Below, piece after piece: positions 34,895 through 44,367 of a DNA stretch of 48,522 nt; the first letter of the stretch is position 1, and every line of letters begins with the position of its first letter. The notes beneath the pieces were generated by a model. It searched no databases and was not told where the DNA came from. It was given only the letters and a program-made list of their open reading frames with translations. Position numbers and translations under genes: made by a program. The stretch comes from Bacteroidota bacterium. Lineage in GTDB: Bacteria; Bacteroidota; Bacteroidia; Cytophagales; Cyclobacteriaceae. The stretch covers positions 1-48,522 of the forward strand of contig JAJRQT010000133.1 in assembly GCA_024280115.1 (NCBI GenBank), read 5' to 3'.

Positions 34895-36766
34895 CTATAA
34901 GTCAAAAACCACCCTATTATCTTTTGTGATTTCAAATTTTTTTTTGGATAAATAATAAGTATATCCCTTGTCCGGGTTGCCCTGGTAAAACAACCATTTT
35001 GTCCCGTTGGGTTCAACCAGCACTCCCGGGTGGCCGGATTCTGTAGAATTCCACTCATTTTCTTTTCCTTTGGTTAAAACGGGTTCATCTGATGTGCGTT
35101 CCCAATTCACCGCATCCTCGCTTACCGCCAATCCAATCTGCTGACCTTCATGATTATATGCCCCGGCATAAAACATGTAATACTTACCATTATCTTCAAA
35201 TACCGTGGCCGCTTCAATACAATTCATTTCCCATGGAAGCTCTGGTTTCAACAAAGGTTCCGTACTGAGTTGTTTCCAGCTTTTTCTTTTGAATTGGCCG
35301 GAGAGTGGTGCTACAGAAACTCCAAGAAACTGTTGTTTGAAGTCCGGCCCCCTCGTTGCCCAATATAAAAAAATACTATCCCCCTTCACGAATACCTCGG
35401 CATCGATGGCCCTCCCTGCATTCCAATCACCTGACGGAGAAAAAATAGGATTCGTTTCATTTCTGCTAAAATTCAACCCGTCAGAGGAAACGGCATGACA
35501 AATCGCATCTTTTTCGCGATTACCGTAAGTTTGATAAAAAAGATGGAGTTCATCACCTATGACCTGGGCTTCAGGAGCGCATAATCCTTTTTCCTCATAC
35601 GATCCTTCAGGAAGAATCTCGCCCAACTTTTTCCAGTGATCTAAATCTGGCGAAGAGGCAATGCCAATATGCCAGCCATTTTGATGCTCTTTTTGCCCGG
35701 GCGGAATGGAATAATACATATAGTACTTACCCTTAAAATGAACAACCGTTGGGTCTTTAGAGTATGGCCGTCCCTTTCTCGAAATATCCCTGTACAACAT
35801 CGTCTCACTAAATTGTGTCGCCTGTAAATTTTTATAAATGCGTTGATTTACTTCAAACATGGTACCATGGCGGATACCATCAGGTAATTTGAGCCTGGTA
35901 GATTCGTCCACCCAATTAACAAGATCTTCAGAAGTAATCAAGCCAAATTCATCTTTCCTGTATTTATCAAAGTAAACATACCATTTGCCATTGATTTGTA
36001 AAGAAGTAGGCCCTTCAGCCCAGTATTTACCTGTTATCGGTTTCTCCGGCAAACTATACGGACCGGTTATCTCATCGGCGAAGACTATCGAAATATTTTT
36101 TTCAGGATCAGGTAATTCTGTTTCATTTTTTATAAACATCAAATACTTATCCCCATTCTTTTTGATGCTGGCATCGATCACATTAAAACCCGGTTCATAC
36201 AATAGTTCAGTTTCTGAAAAAGATTTAAAATCCACAGTAGAGGTGAAATAAATCCTGTGATTTGTTCTTTTACCTTGTTTTGTGCTATTGGCCGTTTCCG
36301 GGAATTTATCTATAATCGTGCTCGACCAGTAGATGATAAAATTATTGTCTTTCGGATTATAATTGATTTCAGGCGCCCAGCAATTCACTACATTTTTTTC
36401 ATGCTTCATTACTGGTATAGCTATTTGTTTAGACCAGTTAATTAAATCTTTAGAATGCGCATATCCAATGGTATTGCCTGACCATGAGGTAGTCCAGACC
36501 ATATGAAATGTACCATCAGGTCCGGTAGTAATACACGGATCTCTCATAAGACAACTTTCTCCAACCAAAGGAGGAATGATGGATTTACCGTCATTAATTG
36601 CATCCCAGTTCAATCCATCCTCGCTCCATGCCAGATGCAATCCATCTTCTCCATTGCCCATGAAATATGAAAATAGGAATACTTTATCTTCAGTTTTATT
36701 CAGGCATCCTGAGAATATAATCGCGATGAAAAGAAGGAATAAAAAATACTTAATGTTGTTATACAT
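34895..36766 (-). CDS. double GH43-like (five-bladed propeller) lipoprotein
   Basis: A 623-residue lipoprotein (FSGC). ATG at 36766 is chosen; the upstream codon that would add MKRNINTFFYN is TTG. Two tandem five-bladed propellers are visible. Blade-1 motifs MRDPCITTGPDGTFHMVW (first half) and SKDPTVVHFKGKYYMYYS (second half), each with the Asp expected in GH43/GH117-type enzymes, support this; later blades include APEINYNPKDNNFIIYWS and APEAQVIGDELHLFYQTYG. Fused GH43-like duplicates act on arabinan, galactan or related side chains, or are inactive binding versions. It is followed by the DUF4038 gene. Confidence 0.82.
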   Translation of the reverse strand: MYNNIKYFLFLLFIAIIFSGCLNKTEDKVFLFSYFMGNGEDGLHLAWSEDGLNWDAINDGKSIIPPLVGESCLMRDPCITTGPDGTFHMVWTTSWSGNTIGYAHSKDLINWSKQIAIPVMKHEKNVVNCWAPEINYNPKDNNFIIYWSSTIIDKFPETANSTKQGKRTNHRIYFTSTVDFKSFSETELLYEPGFNVIDASIKKNGDKYLMFIKNETELPDPEKNISIVFADEITGPYSLPEKPITGKYWAEGPTSLQINGKWYVYFDKYRKDEFGLITSEDLVNWVDESTRLKLPDGIRHGTMFEVNQRIYKNLQATQFSETMLYRDISRKGRPYSKDPTVVHFKGKYYMYYSIPPGQKEHQNGWHIGIASSPDLDHWKKLGEILPEGSYEEKGLCAPEAQVIGDELHLFYQTYGNREKDAICHAVSSDGLNFSRNETNPIFSPSGDWNAGRAIDAEVFVKGDSIFLYWATRGPDFKQQFLGVSVAPLSGQFKRKSWKQLSTEPLLKPELPWEMNCIEAATVFEDNGKYYMFYAGAYNHEGQQIGLAVSEDAVNWERTSDEPVLTKGKENEWNSTESGHPGVLVEPNGTKWLFYQGNPDKGYTYYLSKKKFEITKDNRVVFDL

Positions 36767-36836
36767 GTTATAAAAAAAGGTGTTAATGTTTCTCTTCAAT
36801 TATTTATTGCCGGAATCCTGAAACTGACCAAGCATT

Positions 36837-36910
36837 TACCTTTTAACTTCCAGCTTTCAGCCTTTACCTTTTACCTTTCGTCCTACTTCACCTTTTGACC
36901 TTTACCTTTC
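36837..36910. repeat. degenerate ACCTTT tandem tract
   Basis: Pyrimidine-rich run of ACCTTT/TACCTTT units with AACTTCCAGCT, directly after the esterase stop. AACTTCCAGCT also occurs in the gap at 33194-33204. It has no coding value. Confidence 0.6.
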
Positions 36911-36914
36911 AACG

Positions 36915-37835
36915 CTACTTCCCAATCACCACATCCATCATCCATGCTTTGCAGTTTTCCGGCCACAAGTTGTGGGAAGTACCATCCTTTCTTCCAAGTC
37001 CAAAACCATGTCCACCACTATTGAAAATATGCAACTCGGCCGAGATTCCATTTTTGATCAGGGCCTCATAAAATTTTATACTATTGGCCACAGGTACACT
37101 TTTATCGTCTGTGGAATGAACCAGGAATGTTGGAGGAGTTTCGGCAGTCACCTGCTTTTCATTAGAAAATCTCAGCATTTGTTCTTTTGACAGATCGTCA
37201 CCTATCAAATTTTTCATTGAACCGAAATGCATAAAATCTTCAGACATGCTGATCACCGGATACATCAGAATCATAAAATCAGGCCGGCAACTTATTTTTT
37301 GAATAGGGTCTTTTGAATCGGAAAATCCATAGTCAAAATGCGTACCCACCGTTGAGGCGAGATGCCCTCCTGCTGAAAAACCCATGATCCCAATTTTATC
37401 AGGCATGACTCCCCACTCGCCGGCATGACCTCTAACCATTCGAACTGCCCGCTGAGCATCGGTCATGGCGACTTCACTCTTGTCAGTAATGTTATCTGAG
37501 GTAGGTAAACGATATTTGAGTACGATCCCGGCCACACCAAACTCATTAAGCCACCTGGCAATATCATGTCCTTCATGCTTAATCGCCAAAATCCCATAAC
37601 CTCCTCCAGGACAAATTACTACTGCCGCACCGGTAGCTTTTTCCTTTTCCGGAAGATAAACAATGATTTCAGGGTCCTGAACATTTTTCACATGGCCTCT
37701 ATCAGTTACCTCCTCCTCGCCAATAGTTCCATTGGAAAAAGGGAGATCCCCCGTCCAGAGTTTCATTGTTTTCTGTGCGTAAAGGGCATTTGAAAAAATG
37801 GATATGATAACTATAAAAAAGAATGCTTTTTTCAT
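36915..37835 (-). CDS. secreted alpha/beta-hydrolase, carbohydrate esterase-like
   Basis: A 306-residue protein with a signal peptide ending ALYAQ. The catalytic set of acetyl-xylan/feruloyl-type BD-FAE esterases is visible: CPGGGYGILA (oxyanion), GFSAGGHLA (nucleophile Ser), HSTDDKSVP (Asp) and SGGHGFGLG (His). It likely removes acetyl or feruloyl groups from plant or algal polysaccharides, consistent with the neighbours. It lies 4 bases after the alcohol dehydrogenase gene. Confidence 0.88.
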   Translation of the reverse strand: MKKAFFFIVIISIFSNALYAQKTMKLWTGDLPFSNGTIGEEEVTDRGHVKNVQDPEIIVYLPEKEKATGAAVVICPGGGYGILAIKHEGHDIARWLNEFGVAGIVLKYRLPTSDNITDKSEVAMTDAQRAVRMVRGHAGEWGVMPDKIGIMGFSAGGHLASTVGTHFDYGFSDSKDPIQKISCRPDFMILMYPVISMSEDFMHFGSMKNLIGDDLSKEQMLRFSNEKQVTAETPPTFLVHSTDDKSVPVANSIKFYEALIKNGISAELHIFNSGGHGFGLGRKDGTSHNLWPENCKAWMMDVVIGK

Positions 37836-37839
37836 GAGA

Positions 37840-38889
37840 TTACTTATTTAAATTCAATAGTATTTTTAAATATTTACCCGGTTGCCGTTCGAGCATATCG
37901 AATGCCTGCTGAATTTTATCGACCGGTAAAACTGAGGTTATAAGTGCGTCAGGTTTTAGATTCCCTTTTCCCAGTTGTTCAATAGCTTCGGCAAATTCTC
38001 CATGACTTACCCTGGACGCCACAATTTTCGCTTCTTTCCAAATCAGTTCTTTAAACACAATAGGAATTGGTTCATCTCCTAAACCAAGAACACAAACAAC
38101 TCCGCCTCCGCGAATACTCTGTACACATCCTCTAAGGGGATTTACCCTACCAGGAATATCTTCAGCATGCCCAACTACTTCAAAAGCCACATCAACTCCA
38201 TGTCCATTGGTTTCGGCTTTAATAACTTCAACAGGATCTTCTTTCAGGGCATTAATTGTTCTCACATCAGGATAGCTTTTTCGTATAATATCCAGGCGCC
38301 CCTCCACGATATCAACAACAAACATTTTTTCGCTGGTTTTAGTCCTGGCTGCCTGCATCACACATTGGCCCACTTTCCCACCACCGAAAATTGCAATCCT
38401 ATCGCCAGCTTTAACTTCAGAACGGCTACAGGAGTGGAAACCAATTCCATAAACCTCGATGAGCGCTGCATGCTCAAGAGATACACTTTTTGGAACTTCA
38501 AACAACATTGATGGCGAAACAGAAATATATTCTGCAAATCCGCCATCCGTGTCAACGCCAAGTAGCCGAAGTTTATCACATGCCGGATAATGATGATTTT
38601 TACAAGCATCGCATTCTCCGCACCATATAATCGGATCAACTGCAACATGATCTCCCACATGAAAACCTTCGGCCCGCTCACCGATTTTTTCCACAATTCC
38701 CGCAAATTCATGGCCCGGGGTAAAAGGCAATTTCGTCCGCGGATGAAAATCTCCCTTATACAGGTGCTGATCGCTGCCACAAATAGAAGCAAACTTAATC
38801 CTCACCAAAACCTCATCATCTTTCATTTTAGGTTGAGGTTTTTCCATCACCGTAAAATGATTGTATTTTTCTAATACTGCCGCTTTCAT
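37840..38889 (-). CDS. zinc-dependent alcohol/polyol dehydrogenase (MDR family)
   Basis: A 349-residue MDR enzyme with the catalytic zinc ligands in ASICGSDQHL and PGHEFAG, structural zinc cysteines in CGECDACKNHHYPAC, and the nucleotide-binding FGGGKVGQ. Length and order resemble threonine/sorbitol dehydrogenases. Its sugar or polyol substrate is unknown. ATG at 38889; a TTG further upstream would add 16 residues. No signal peptide, so it acts in the cytosol on products of the secreted enzymes coded downstream (esterase, GH43-like, DUF4038). First gene of that transcript, divergent from the CoA-transferase. Confidence 0.88.
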   Translation of the reverse strand: MKAAVLEKYNHFTVMEKPQPKMKDDEVLVRIKFASICGSDQHLYKGDFHPRTKLPFTPGHEFAGIVEKIGERAEGFHVGDHVAVDPIIWCGECDACKNHHYPACDKLRLLGVDTDGGFAEYISVSPSMLFEVPKSVSLEHAALIEVYGIGFHSCSRSEVKAGDRIAIFGGGKVGQCVMQAARTKTSEKMFVVDIVEGRLDIIRKSYPDVRTINALKEDPVEVIKAETNGHGVDVAFEVVGHAEDIPGRVNPLRGCVQSIRGGGVVCVLGLGDEPIPIVFKELIWKEAKIVASRVSHGEFAEAIEQLGKGNLKPDALITSVLPVDKIQQAFDMLERQPGKYLKILLNLNK

Positions 38890-39035
38890 TTTATACAATT
38901 TATTTTCGAATCGAATTTCTGAAATAAACCTTCCCAAAACAATTCAATTAGATAATTAATCAAAATGCGCGACAAACTTGTATTGCTTCTGAATAAATTA
39001 TATATCAAATTGCTTGCGCAACATAATCATAAAAT

Positions 39036-40583
39036 ATGAATCCGAAAGTGATAAGTGCCGAAGCCGCTGTAAGCTTTGTGAAAAATGGAGATACCCTTTG
39101 TATTGGAGGAGGAGGAGCTGGGCACGCTGTACCGGATAAGCTGATGGAAGCTCTTGGACAAAGGTTTATAAAAACGGCTTTCCCAAAAAAAATAACCATC
39201 CTTCACCCTTGTGGAATTGGAGAAAATAAGGTACGCGGATTGAACCACCTGGCTCATGAAGGTTTATTGGACACTGTAATTGGCGGTTTTTGGGGGAATG
39301 CTCCAAAAATGGCCGCCCTGGGAATCTCTGGGAAAATTAAAGGTTATAATTTTCCGCAAGGTGTGTTGAGCCACCTGTTGCGTGCCATTGCCGGAGGAGA
39401 AAAAGGATTGCTGACCAAAACGGGATTACATACTTTTGCTGACCCTAGATATGAGGGAGGAAAAATAAACAGCAATACTAAAAAAGACCTTGTTGAAGTC
39501 ATCAAAATCAATGGAGAGGAACTGCTATACTATTATGCAATGCCGGTTAACATTTCATTTATCCGGGGGAGCTCGGTGGATGCAGATGGAAATCTAACGA
39601 TGGAGGATGAAGTCGCAACTTTTGCCATGCTTTCCATTGCGCATGCGACTAAAGTGAATGGTGGGATTGTGATAGCGCAGGTTAAAACCATTAAATCAAA
39701 CAAGGCTGAGCCTGTAAATGTCAAGGTGCCCGGGGTATTGATTGATTATATTATTGAGGAGCCCTCACAGACCATGACTTTCATTACAGATTATGAAAAG
39801 GCATTCATTGACAGAGAAGCAAAATATTCTACTGACACACTAAAACTGGAAGGAATCAAAAGAGTAATTGCCCGCAGAGCTGCCATGGAATTACCCCCAA
39901 AATGTTTTGTTAACCTCGGATATGGCATGGCAGATGGTATTCCAATCGTAGTGCAGGAAGAAGGAATGCTGGACGATATTACCTTTATGATCGAGCAGGG
40001 CCAAACAGATGGAATAATAGCCACTGGGCTTAATTTTGGAGCAATGTACAATCCTGCCTCAATTACCGATGATGGATATCAATTTGATTTTTTCCACGGG
40101 GGTGGCCTGGATATCTGTTTCCTGGGTTTTGCTCAAATTGACCGGGACGGCAATGTGAATGCGAGCAGGTTTGGAAATGTTTTTACAGGTTGCGGAGGTT
40201 TTATCGATATTTCCCAGCACACTAAAAAAATCGTGTTCTGCGGTGCCTTTTCTGCAAAAGCAAATGTATCTGTTCATAAAAACGGTTTAACAATAAATGA
40301 TCCGGGGAAGGTTAAAAAATTCCTAAATAAAGTTGAACAAGTGACATTCAATGGCAGACAGGCCTTTAAGAATGGGCAACTGGTTTTATACTGCACAGAA
40401 AGGGCATTATTTCGGTTAACTGAAAATGGTATCGAGCTTATGGAGATTGCACAGGGAGTTGATCTTGAGAAAGACATATTATCTATGATAGAATTCAAGC
40501 CAACAATAAATCCGAATTTAAAATTTATGGATATTAAAATCTACGATTTGGGATTACTCAATTTATCCCATACAGTTTTATAG
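39036..40583 (+). CDS. acyl-CoA:carboxylate CoA-transferase (YdiF/propionate CoA-transferase type)
   Basis: A 515-residue fused alpha-beta CoA-transferase. Markers are GDTLCIGGGGAGHAVPDKL, GFWGNAPKM, RGSSVDADGNLTMEDE, and IEQGQTDG, which holds the Glu that forms the acyl-glutamate intermediate. Transfers CoA between short-chain acids (acetate, propionate, acetoacetate). The following crotonase starts 2 bases after its stop, so the two are co-translated, suggesting short-chain acid degradation or synthesis. Confidence 0.9.
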   Translation: MNPKVISAEAAVSFVKNGDTLCIGGGGAGHAVPDKLMEALGQRFIKTAFPKKITILHPCGIGENKVRGLNHLAHEGLLDTVIGGFWGNAPKMAALGISGKIKGYNFPQGVLSHLLRAIAGGEKGLLTKTGLHTFADPRYEGGKINSNTKKDLVEVIKINGEELLYYYAMPVNISFIRGSSVDADGNLTMEDEVATFAMLSIAHATKVNGGIVIAQVKTIKSNKAEPVNVKVPGVLIDYIIEEPSQTMTFITDYEKAFIDREAKYSTDTLKLEGIKRVIARRAAMELPPKCFVNLGYGMADGIPIVVQEEGMLDDITFMIEQGQTDGIIATGLNFGAMYNPASITDDGYQFDFFHGGGLDICFLGFAQIDRDGNVNASRFGNVFTGCGGFIDISQHTKKIVFCGAFSAKANVSVHKNGLTINDPGKVKKFLNKVEQVTFNGRQAFKNGQLVLYCTERALFRLTENGIELMEIAQGVDLEKDILSMIEFKPTINPNLKFMDIKIYDLGLLNLSHTVL

Positions 40584-40585
40584 AA

Positions 40586-41290
40586 ATGGATAAAATAGTA
40601 ATTGATATCAATGATAAAGTTGCCTGGATAACAATCAATAATCCAGACAAATTGAACTGCCTGGATATGGGAATGCTGCAACTACTTAAATCCGGGCTCG
40701 AAAAGATCAGTACTCAAAATTCAGCAAGAGTTCTTGTCATCCGGGGGAAAGGAGAAAAAGCCTTTTCAACCGGCGCCAACTTAAAAGAGTTTGCTGGTCT
40801 CGATCATGATGGAGTTACTCATTGGATTAAATATGGAAATGAAGTTTTTAACTTTTTGGAATCGATGCACATCCCCTCAGTAGCCATAATAAATGGATAT
40901 GCTCTGGGAGGTGGCCTTGAATTGGCATTGTCGTGTGACCTTCGAATTGCGACAAATTATGCAAAATTCTCGTTCCCTGAATTAAAACATGGATGGCTAC
41001 CAGGATGGGGCGGCATGACCAGGTTGAAAAGATTAATCGGGGAATCCCGGGCAAAAGAGTTGATAATGCTGGGTGAAATGATAGATGCTGATAATGCACT
41101 ACAAATGGGATTAATAAATAGATTGTGCAGTGTAGAAAACCTGGAAGAACAGAGCGGCCAGATCATAAAAAACCTCATTGAAGTTGATCCACTTGTAATG
41201 GAAATGGCAAAAAAATCTCTATCAGACACGTATCAGAATAGCAATGAAAAGGATGGAAGCCGGGAGTCAGAAGACCGAAGTATTAGATAG
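40586..41290 (+). CDS. enoyl-CoA hydratase/isomerase with repeat-derived C-terminus
   Basis: A 234-residue crotonase-fold protein. GANLKEF is the oxyanion-hole segment, GGGLELALSCDLRIA carries the family glycine pair, and FPELKHGWLPGWGG the catalytic region. Family members are usually about 255-260 residues, with C-terminal helices that swap between subunits. Here homology ends near KKSLSDTYQ and the tail DGSRESEDRSIR is coded by a dispersed repeat (41255-41283). The protein is thus probably truncated by about 30-45 native residues, and activity is uncertain. Coupled to the CoA-transferase. Confidence 0.85.
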   Translation: MDKIVIDINDKVAWITINNPDKLNCLDMGMLQLLKSGLEKISTQNSARVLVIRGKGEKAFSTGANLKEFAGLDHDGVTHWIKYGNEVFNFLESMHIPSVAIINGYALGGGLELALSCDLRIATNYAKFSFPELKHGWLPGWGGMTRLKRLIGESRAKELIMLGEMIDADNALQMGLINRLCSVENLEEQSGQIIKNLIEVDPLVMEMAKKSLSDTYQNSNEKDGSRESEDRSIR

Positions 41291-41386
41291 TTGAAAATTC
41301 TAAAAAACTAAAAACCGGATGTTTATAATCGTTTTCTATTCGTTCAAAATATTGCCTTATTAACTTCTGAACTCCGACTTCGGACT
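41255..41386. repeat. inverted GAAGTCGG-type repeat pair ending the crotonase gene
   Basis: GGAAGCCGGGAGTCAGAAG (41255-41273, inside the gene) and the reverse complement of ACTTCTGAACTCCGACTTCG (41363-41382) match with few changes. Both look like units of GAAGTC/CCGAAGT simple repeats. Confidence 0.6.
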
Positions 41387-41421
41387 AATCTCTGTTTCCA
41401 CTAAAATAACAATGATAACTA

Positions 41422-42993
41422 TTATATTGTATCAGAGGAGGGCACTAATTTAGCTTTAAGATCAGGATCCTTCATGTCCTTATCCAAAGGAAACATAGGC
41501 CTGTTGATTCTTTTATATCCAAGATGCTCCAGATCCTGATCAACACCACCTGGCGTCAGCGCCATGATCCAGTCTGCCCTCATATTGTAAAGTTCCGGCA
41601 CTAAATACCCGATTTTCACTACTACGATATCCGTTTCTCGAGGATTTAAACCCAAGTTGGTAAAATCCTTTTCCCTGTGATAGGGCTTACGTTTCTTTGT
41701 GACAATTACGTAAACGCTCCCGACCTTCACTACAACTTCTGTTTCCGCATTCCTATCCCCATGTTCAATAGCTTCTACTGTTCCAGACAACTTTATCGGA
41801 GGTGCAAAACGGGCGTCAACAGTTGCCCCTGCAAAAGCGTTTACCTTTCCACCAACACCTGCTTCAATTGCCTTTTTTACAAATTCTGGTCCGGGTATAG
41901 AGGCATAAATAAGCGAAGGTCCATCGGCTGATTTAAATTCAGGACGTGCCAGGATTTCTTTTAATGTCCAGGTGACATCACCCGCTCCTCCGGCAGTAGG
42001 ATTGTCTCCCATATCGCTGATGATGAAAGGTTGCTTTTTGCTGGCAATTGCGAGATCCAGACTTTCCTTCAGAGAAGCGGTCGGAGCTACAAATTCAAAC
42101 TCTGATCTCACATCCCAAAAGCTATTTGCAAGATCCTCGGCAGTGGAGGTTACTTTTTCCTTATCATCACCCGTAACCATTACAACCGCATGATTTCGCG
42201 GTTCATCGGCCCATGCATATCCTATCCATATCGCAGCATCCACAATGCCTTCCTGGTTAGCAGCCGGTGCAACTTTGGCATATAAACTCTTTCCAGGCTC
42301 TATCCGTGTGCTCGTCTTTTCACCGGGCAACAATATGGGTACAGGAATCCATGCTTTATAAGCTGGCTTCCCTCTGCCACTTTCTAAACGATCCAGCAGA
42401 TTATCTACCGCTCTTTTTTTCGATTCAAGCGCATCTTCATGCGGTGCCTTCCTGTAGCATGTAATCAGATCTGTGTTTTGTGCCAGTCGCCAGGAAACAT
42501 TACCGTGCAAATCCATTGATGTAGAGATAATGGTTTTTTTACCAACTACCTCCCTAACTCTGACAATAAAATCACCTTCGGGATCATCGAGACCTACCAC
42601 GCTCATCGCCCCATGGATATCAAAAAAGAGACCATCATACGGAACATTTTTTTTAAGCATATCTAAGGTTTTGGTCACCAATGATTCATATGCCTCCCGG
42701 GTAACGGTCCCTCCGGGGAGTGCATGACCACGAATTGTCGGAATCCAATTTGCTCTTTTCCGATCAAGTGAGTCAGGAGAAAAGAACGGATAGTATGAGA
42801 AAACATCATCGCCCACCCTGGTATGAAATGCATCTTCATGGGTGAGGGCCGGTGAGAAGGTACTTGATTCTATGGCTATTCCGGCAATAGCTATGCGAGG
42901 GAGCTCTTTTGCGCCTCCCTCCTGATCTTTGGTCGATTGACTACATCCAAATATAAAACAAAGCGAAATTAAGCTGAAGAGTATTTTTTTCAT
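41422..42993 (-). CDS. M81-family (MlrC-like) metallopeptidase lipoprotein
   Basis: A 523-residue lipoprotein (FIFGC). ATG at 42993 gives the clean signal; the upstream extension begins with TTG. MlrC-type features are IESSTFSPA near the start, FFDIHGAMS and SMDLHGNVS with metal-binding Asp/His, SDMGDNPTAGGAGD and the conserved end with NMRADWIMALTPGG. MlrC hydrolyses the linear microcystin tetrapeptide in Sphingopyxis; most homologues have unknown peptide or amide substrates. Here it would act in the periplasm. No other mlr genes are present. Confidence 0.88.
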   Translation of the reverse strand: MKKILFSLISLCFIFGCSQSTKDQEGGAKELPRIAIAGIAIESSTFSPALTHEDAFHTRVGDDVFSYYPFFSPDSLDRKRANWIPTIRGHALPGGTVTREAYESLVTKTLDMLKKNVPYDGLFFDIHGAMSVVGLDDPEGDFIVRVREVVGKKTIISTSMDLHGNVSWRLAQNTDLITCYRKAPHEDALESKKRAVDNLLDRLESGRGKPAYKAWIPVPILLPGEKTSTRIEPGKSLYAKVAPAANQEGIVDAAIWIGYAWADEPRNHAVVMVTGDDKEKVTSTAEDLANSFWDVRSEFEFVAPTASLKESLDLAIASKKQPFIISDMGDNPTAGGAGDVTWTLKEILARPEFKSADGPSLIYASIPGPEFVKKAIEAGVGGKVNAFAGATVDARFAPPIKLSGTVEAIEHGDRNAETEVVVKVGSVYVIVTKKRKPYHREKDFTNLGLNPRETDIVVVKIGYLVPELYNMRADWIMALTPGGVDQDLEHLGYKRINRPMFPLDKDMKDPDLKAKLVPSSDTI

Positions 42994-43181
42994 TTCTGTT
43001 TTTCCATTAAGTGTCTGTAAATATTGTATAAAGTGTCCAATAAAATGCAACAACTACATGTGGTTGAACCCAAGGGTATATTTTGGTTTAAACATAGTAA
43101 AAAGAGTGGACTTTACATATAGATTCAGACTTAGTAATTGACACTCACCAAACTGAAGCAATGAATACGAGTTGGTAATTA

Positions 43182-43425
43182 ATGGAGAATCTCAAAGTAT
43201 TTTCTTGTTCACTGATCTTGAAAGGCCATTCTGCCTATGACAAGAAAGATATATATTTCCATTGTGTAAAAGAATGCTTCGAAATCAATGAGCCTAAAAT
43301 TGACAATAGTTATAAAATCGTATGAAGCGTTTAAAAACCTTAGAGAAAATTTTGCTGGCAAACCTGTGACAAATCGCTTCAATGTAACCTGTGAAGCAAT
43401 GAAAGTTTCTGACATTAAAAATTAA
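43182..43425 (+). pseudogene. possible small hypothetical gene with one frameshift
   Basis: ATG at 43182 opens MENLKVFSCSLILKGHSAYD and runs 47 codons to TGA at 43323. In the next frame, YEAFKNLRENFAGKPVT begins at 43321 and runs to TAA at 43423-43425. Both parts have protein-like composition and would join as a roughly 80-residue protein with a single base change around 43320. I do not recognise it. Chance open frames are the alternative. Confidence 0.35.
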
Positions 43426-43478
43426 GACTCACTGTCATAAAGCCTTCCTGTTCCAATTATTTTTATTTAGAAATTGAG

Positions 43479-43500
43479 CCCGCTCCGAAAAGTCAGTGTC
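43479..43500. repeat. fragment of the 45028-45167 element
   Basis: CCGCTCCGAAAAGTCAGTGT closely follows the inner reading of the right terminal repeat at 45144-45167 (CCACTCCGAAAAGTCAGAGT), with two differences. Confidence 0.6.
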
Positions 43501-43558
43501 ATCTTCAGGAGATTTAGGGATTATATACTTATCGGAATGGACATATAATTGTATTTAC

Positions 43559-44011
43559 TTATTGTCCGGTTGGCAGCATATTTCGGATAGCAGAAATTTT
43601 CCACATATCTTCAATATAAACAACTATAAAAGTACTCCACATTTTCCTCGCTGTTCCATTTGTAATTTGTATTTCATATTTAGCATCCACAATTCCACAA
43701 TCTGAGTTGAGGAATCGTATTTTTTCAATATTGATGCTTCGGGTTCCTGGATTATTTTGTGAACTTCTCAACATACCATTCATAGATTCATTTTTCCCAT
43801 ATCTCCATACACCCGAAGAAACTAATTGATCTATATCATCAGCCAATATTCGATTGAGTAAAGCCTTATCTTTCTTTTCTCTGGCTTGAACATATGTATC
43901 AATTAAGGAATAAATGTCTTGCTTTTGATTATTTTTTATTGTGGCATCCTGAGCATATAAAAATGTGGTAGCCATGAAATTGCACAGTATAAAAAGAGGA
44001 ATATTTTTCAT
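43559..44011 (-). CDS. secreted SnoaL/DUF4440-like (NTF2 fold) protein
   Basis: A 150-residue protein with a signal peptide (ending FLYAQ), then an NTF2-like cone fold: DIYSLIDTYVQAREKKDKA as the first helix, LADDIDQLVSSG, and the closing strand TFIVVYIEDMWKISAIR. These folds act as small-molecule enzymes, immunity or binding proteins; no catalytic residues can be assigned. Stands alone. Confidence 0.7.
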   Translation of the reverse strand: MKNIPLFILCNFMATTFLYAQDATIKNNQKQDIYSLIDTYVQAREKKDKALLNRILADDIDQLVSSGVWRYGKNESMNGMLRSSQNNPGTRSINIEKIRFLNSDCGIVDAKYEIQITNGTARKMWSTFIVVYIEDMWKISAIRNMLPTGQ

Positions 44012-44367
44012 GAATTGAATTTGTTTGGCGTCTTAATTTACTTCATTTTTCTTTTGAAGTCTAACCTCAATAATTCATGAACTTACCCATTTCGAAGATA
44101 AGACATTGACAATCAAGTTAATCAGTTAAAATCAGATAAAAACAAAATTTCAAGTAAAATTAATCATATCAATGTCAATGTCGTGCTTTACAGCTCATTA
44201 CAAGTTTCAATAATTATCTCCTGCATTATGCAGGCTAAGAGAAAAAGAGTTCAATTTCATTTTTTCTATAATTATTGGCAGGCTTATCTCTGATTTCAGA
44301 AACCAAAAATAAAAAAGCAGACAAATTATACAATAATAATTCATCCGCTTGAAATTTTGCAGGTCAA
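44012..44367. other. 356-base gap, nothing but one short hairpin
   Basis: AT-rich spacer. CCTGCAT-t-ATGCAGG at 44221-44235 is a perfect 7-base hairpin. No gene seen. Confidence 0.55.

Larger units (their letters stand above)
43054..43558. other. gap with a probable broken small gene and a repeat fragment
   Basis: Apart from the frameshifted frame at 43182-43425 and the repeat fragment at 43479-43500, I see no gene or clear regulatory site. Confidence 0.5.

Noticed and set aside
41422..42993. Microcystin degradation cluster
   Set aside because: The MlrC-like protein stands alone; mlrA, mlrB and mlrD are absent and the family is much broader than microcystin degradation.
43209..43415. Minus-strand 68-codon frame
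   Set aside because: Begins with a non-ATG codon and is antisense to the more protein-like frames on the plus strand.
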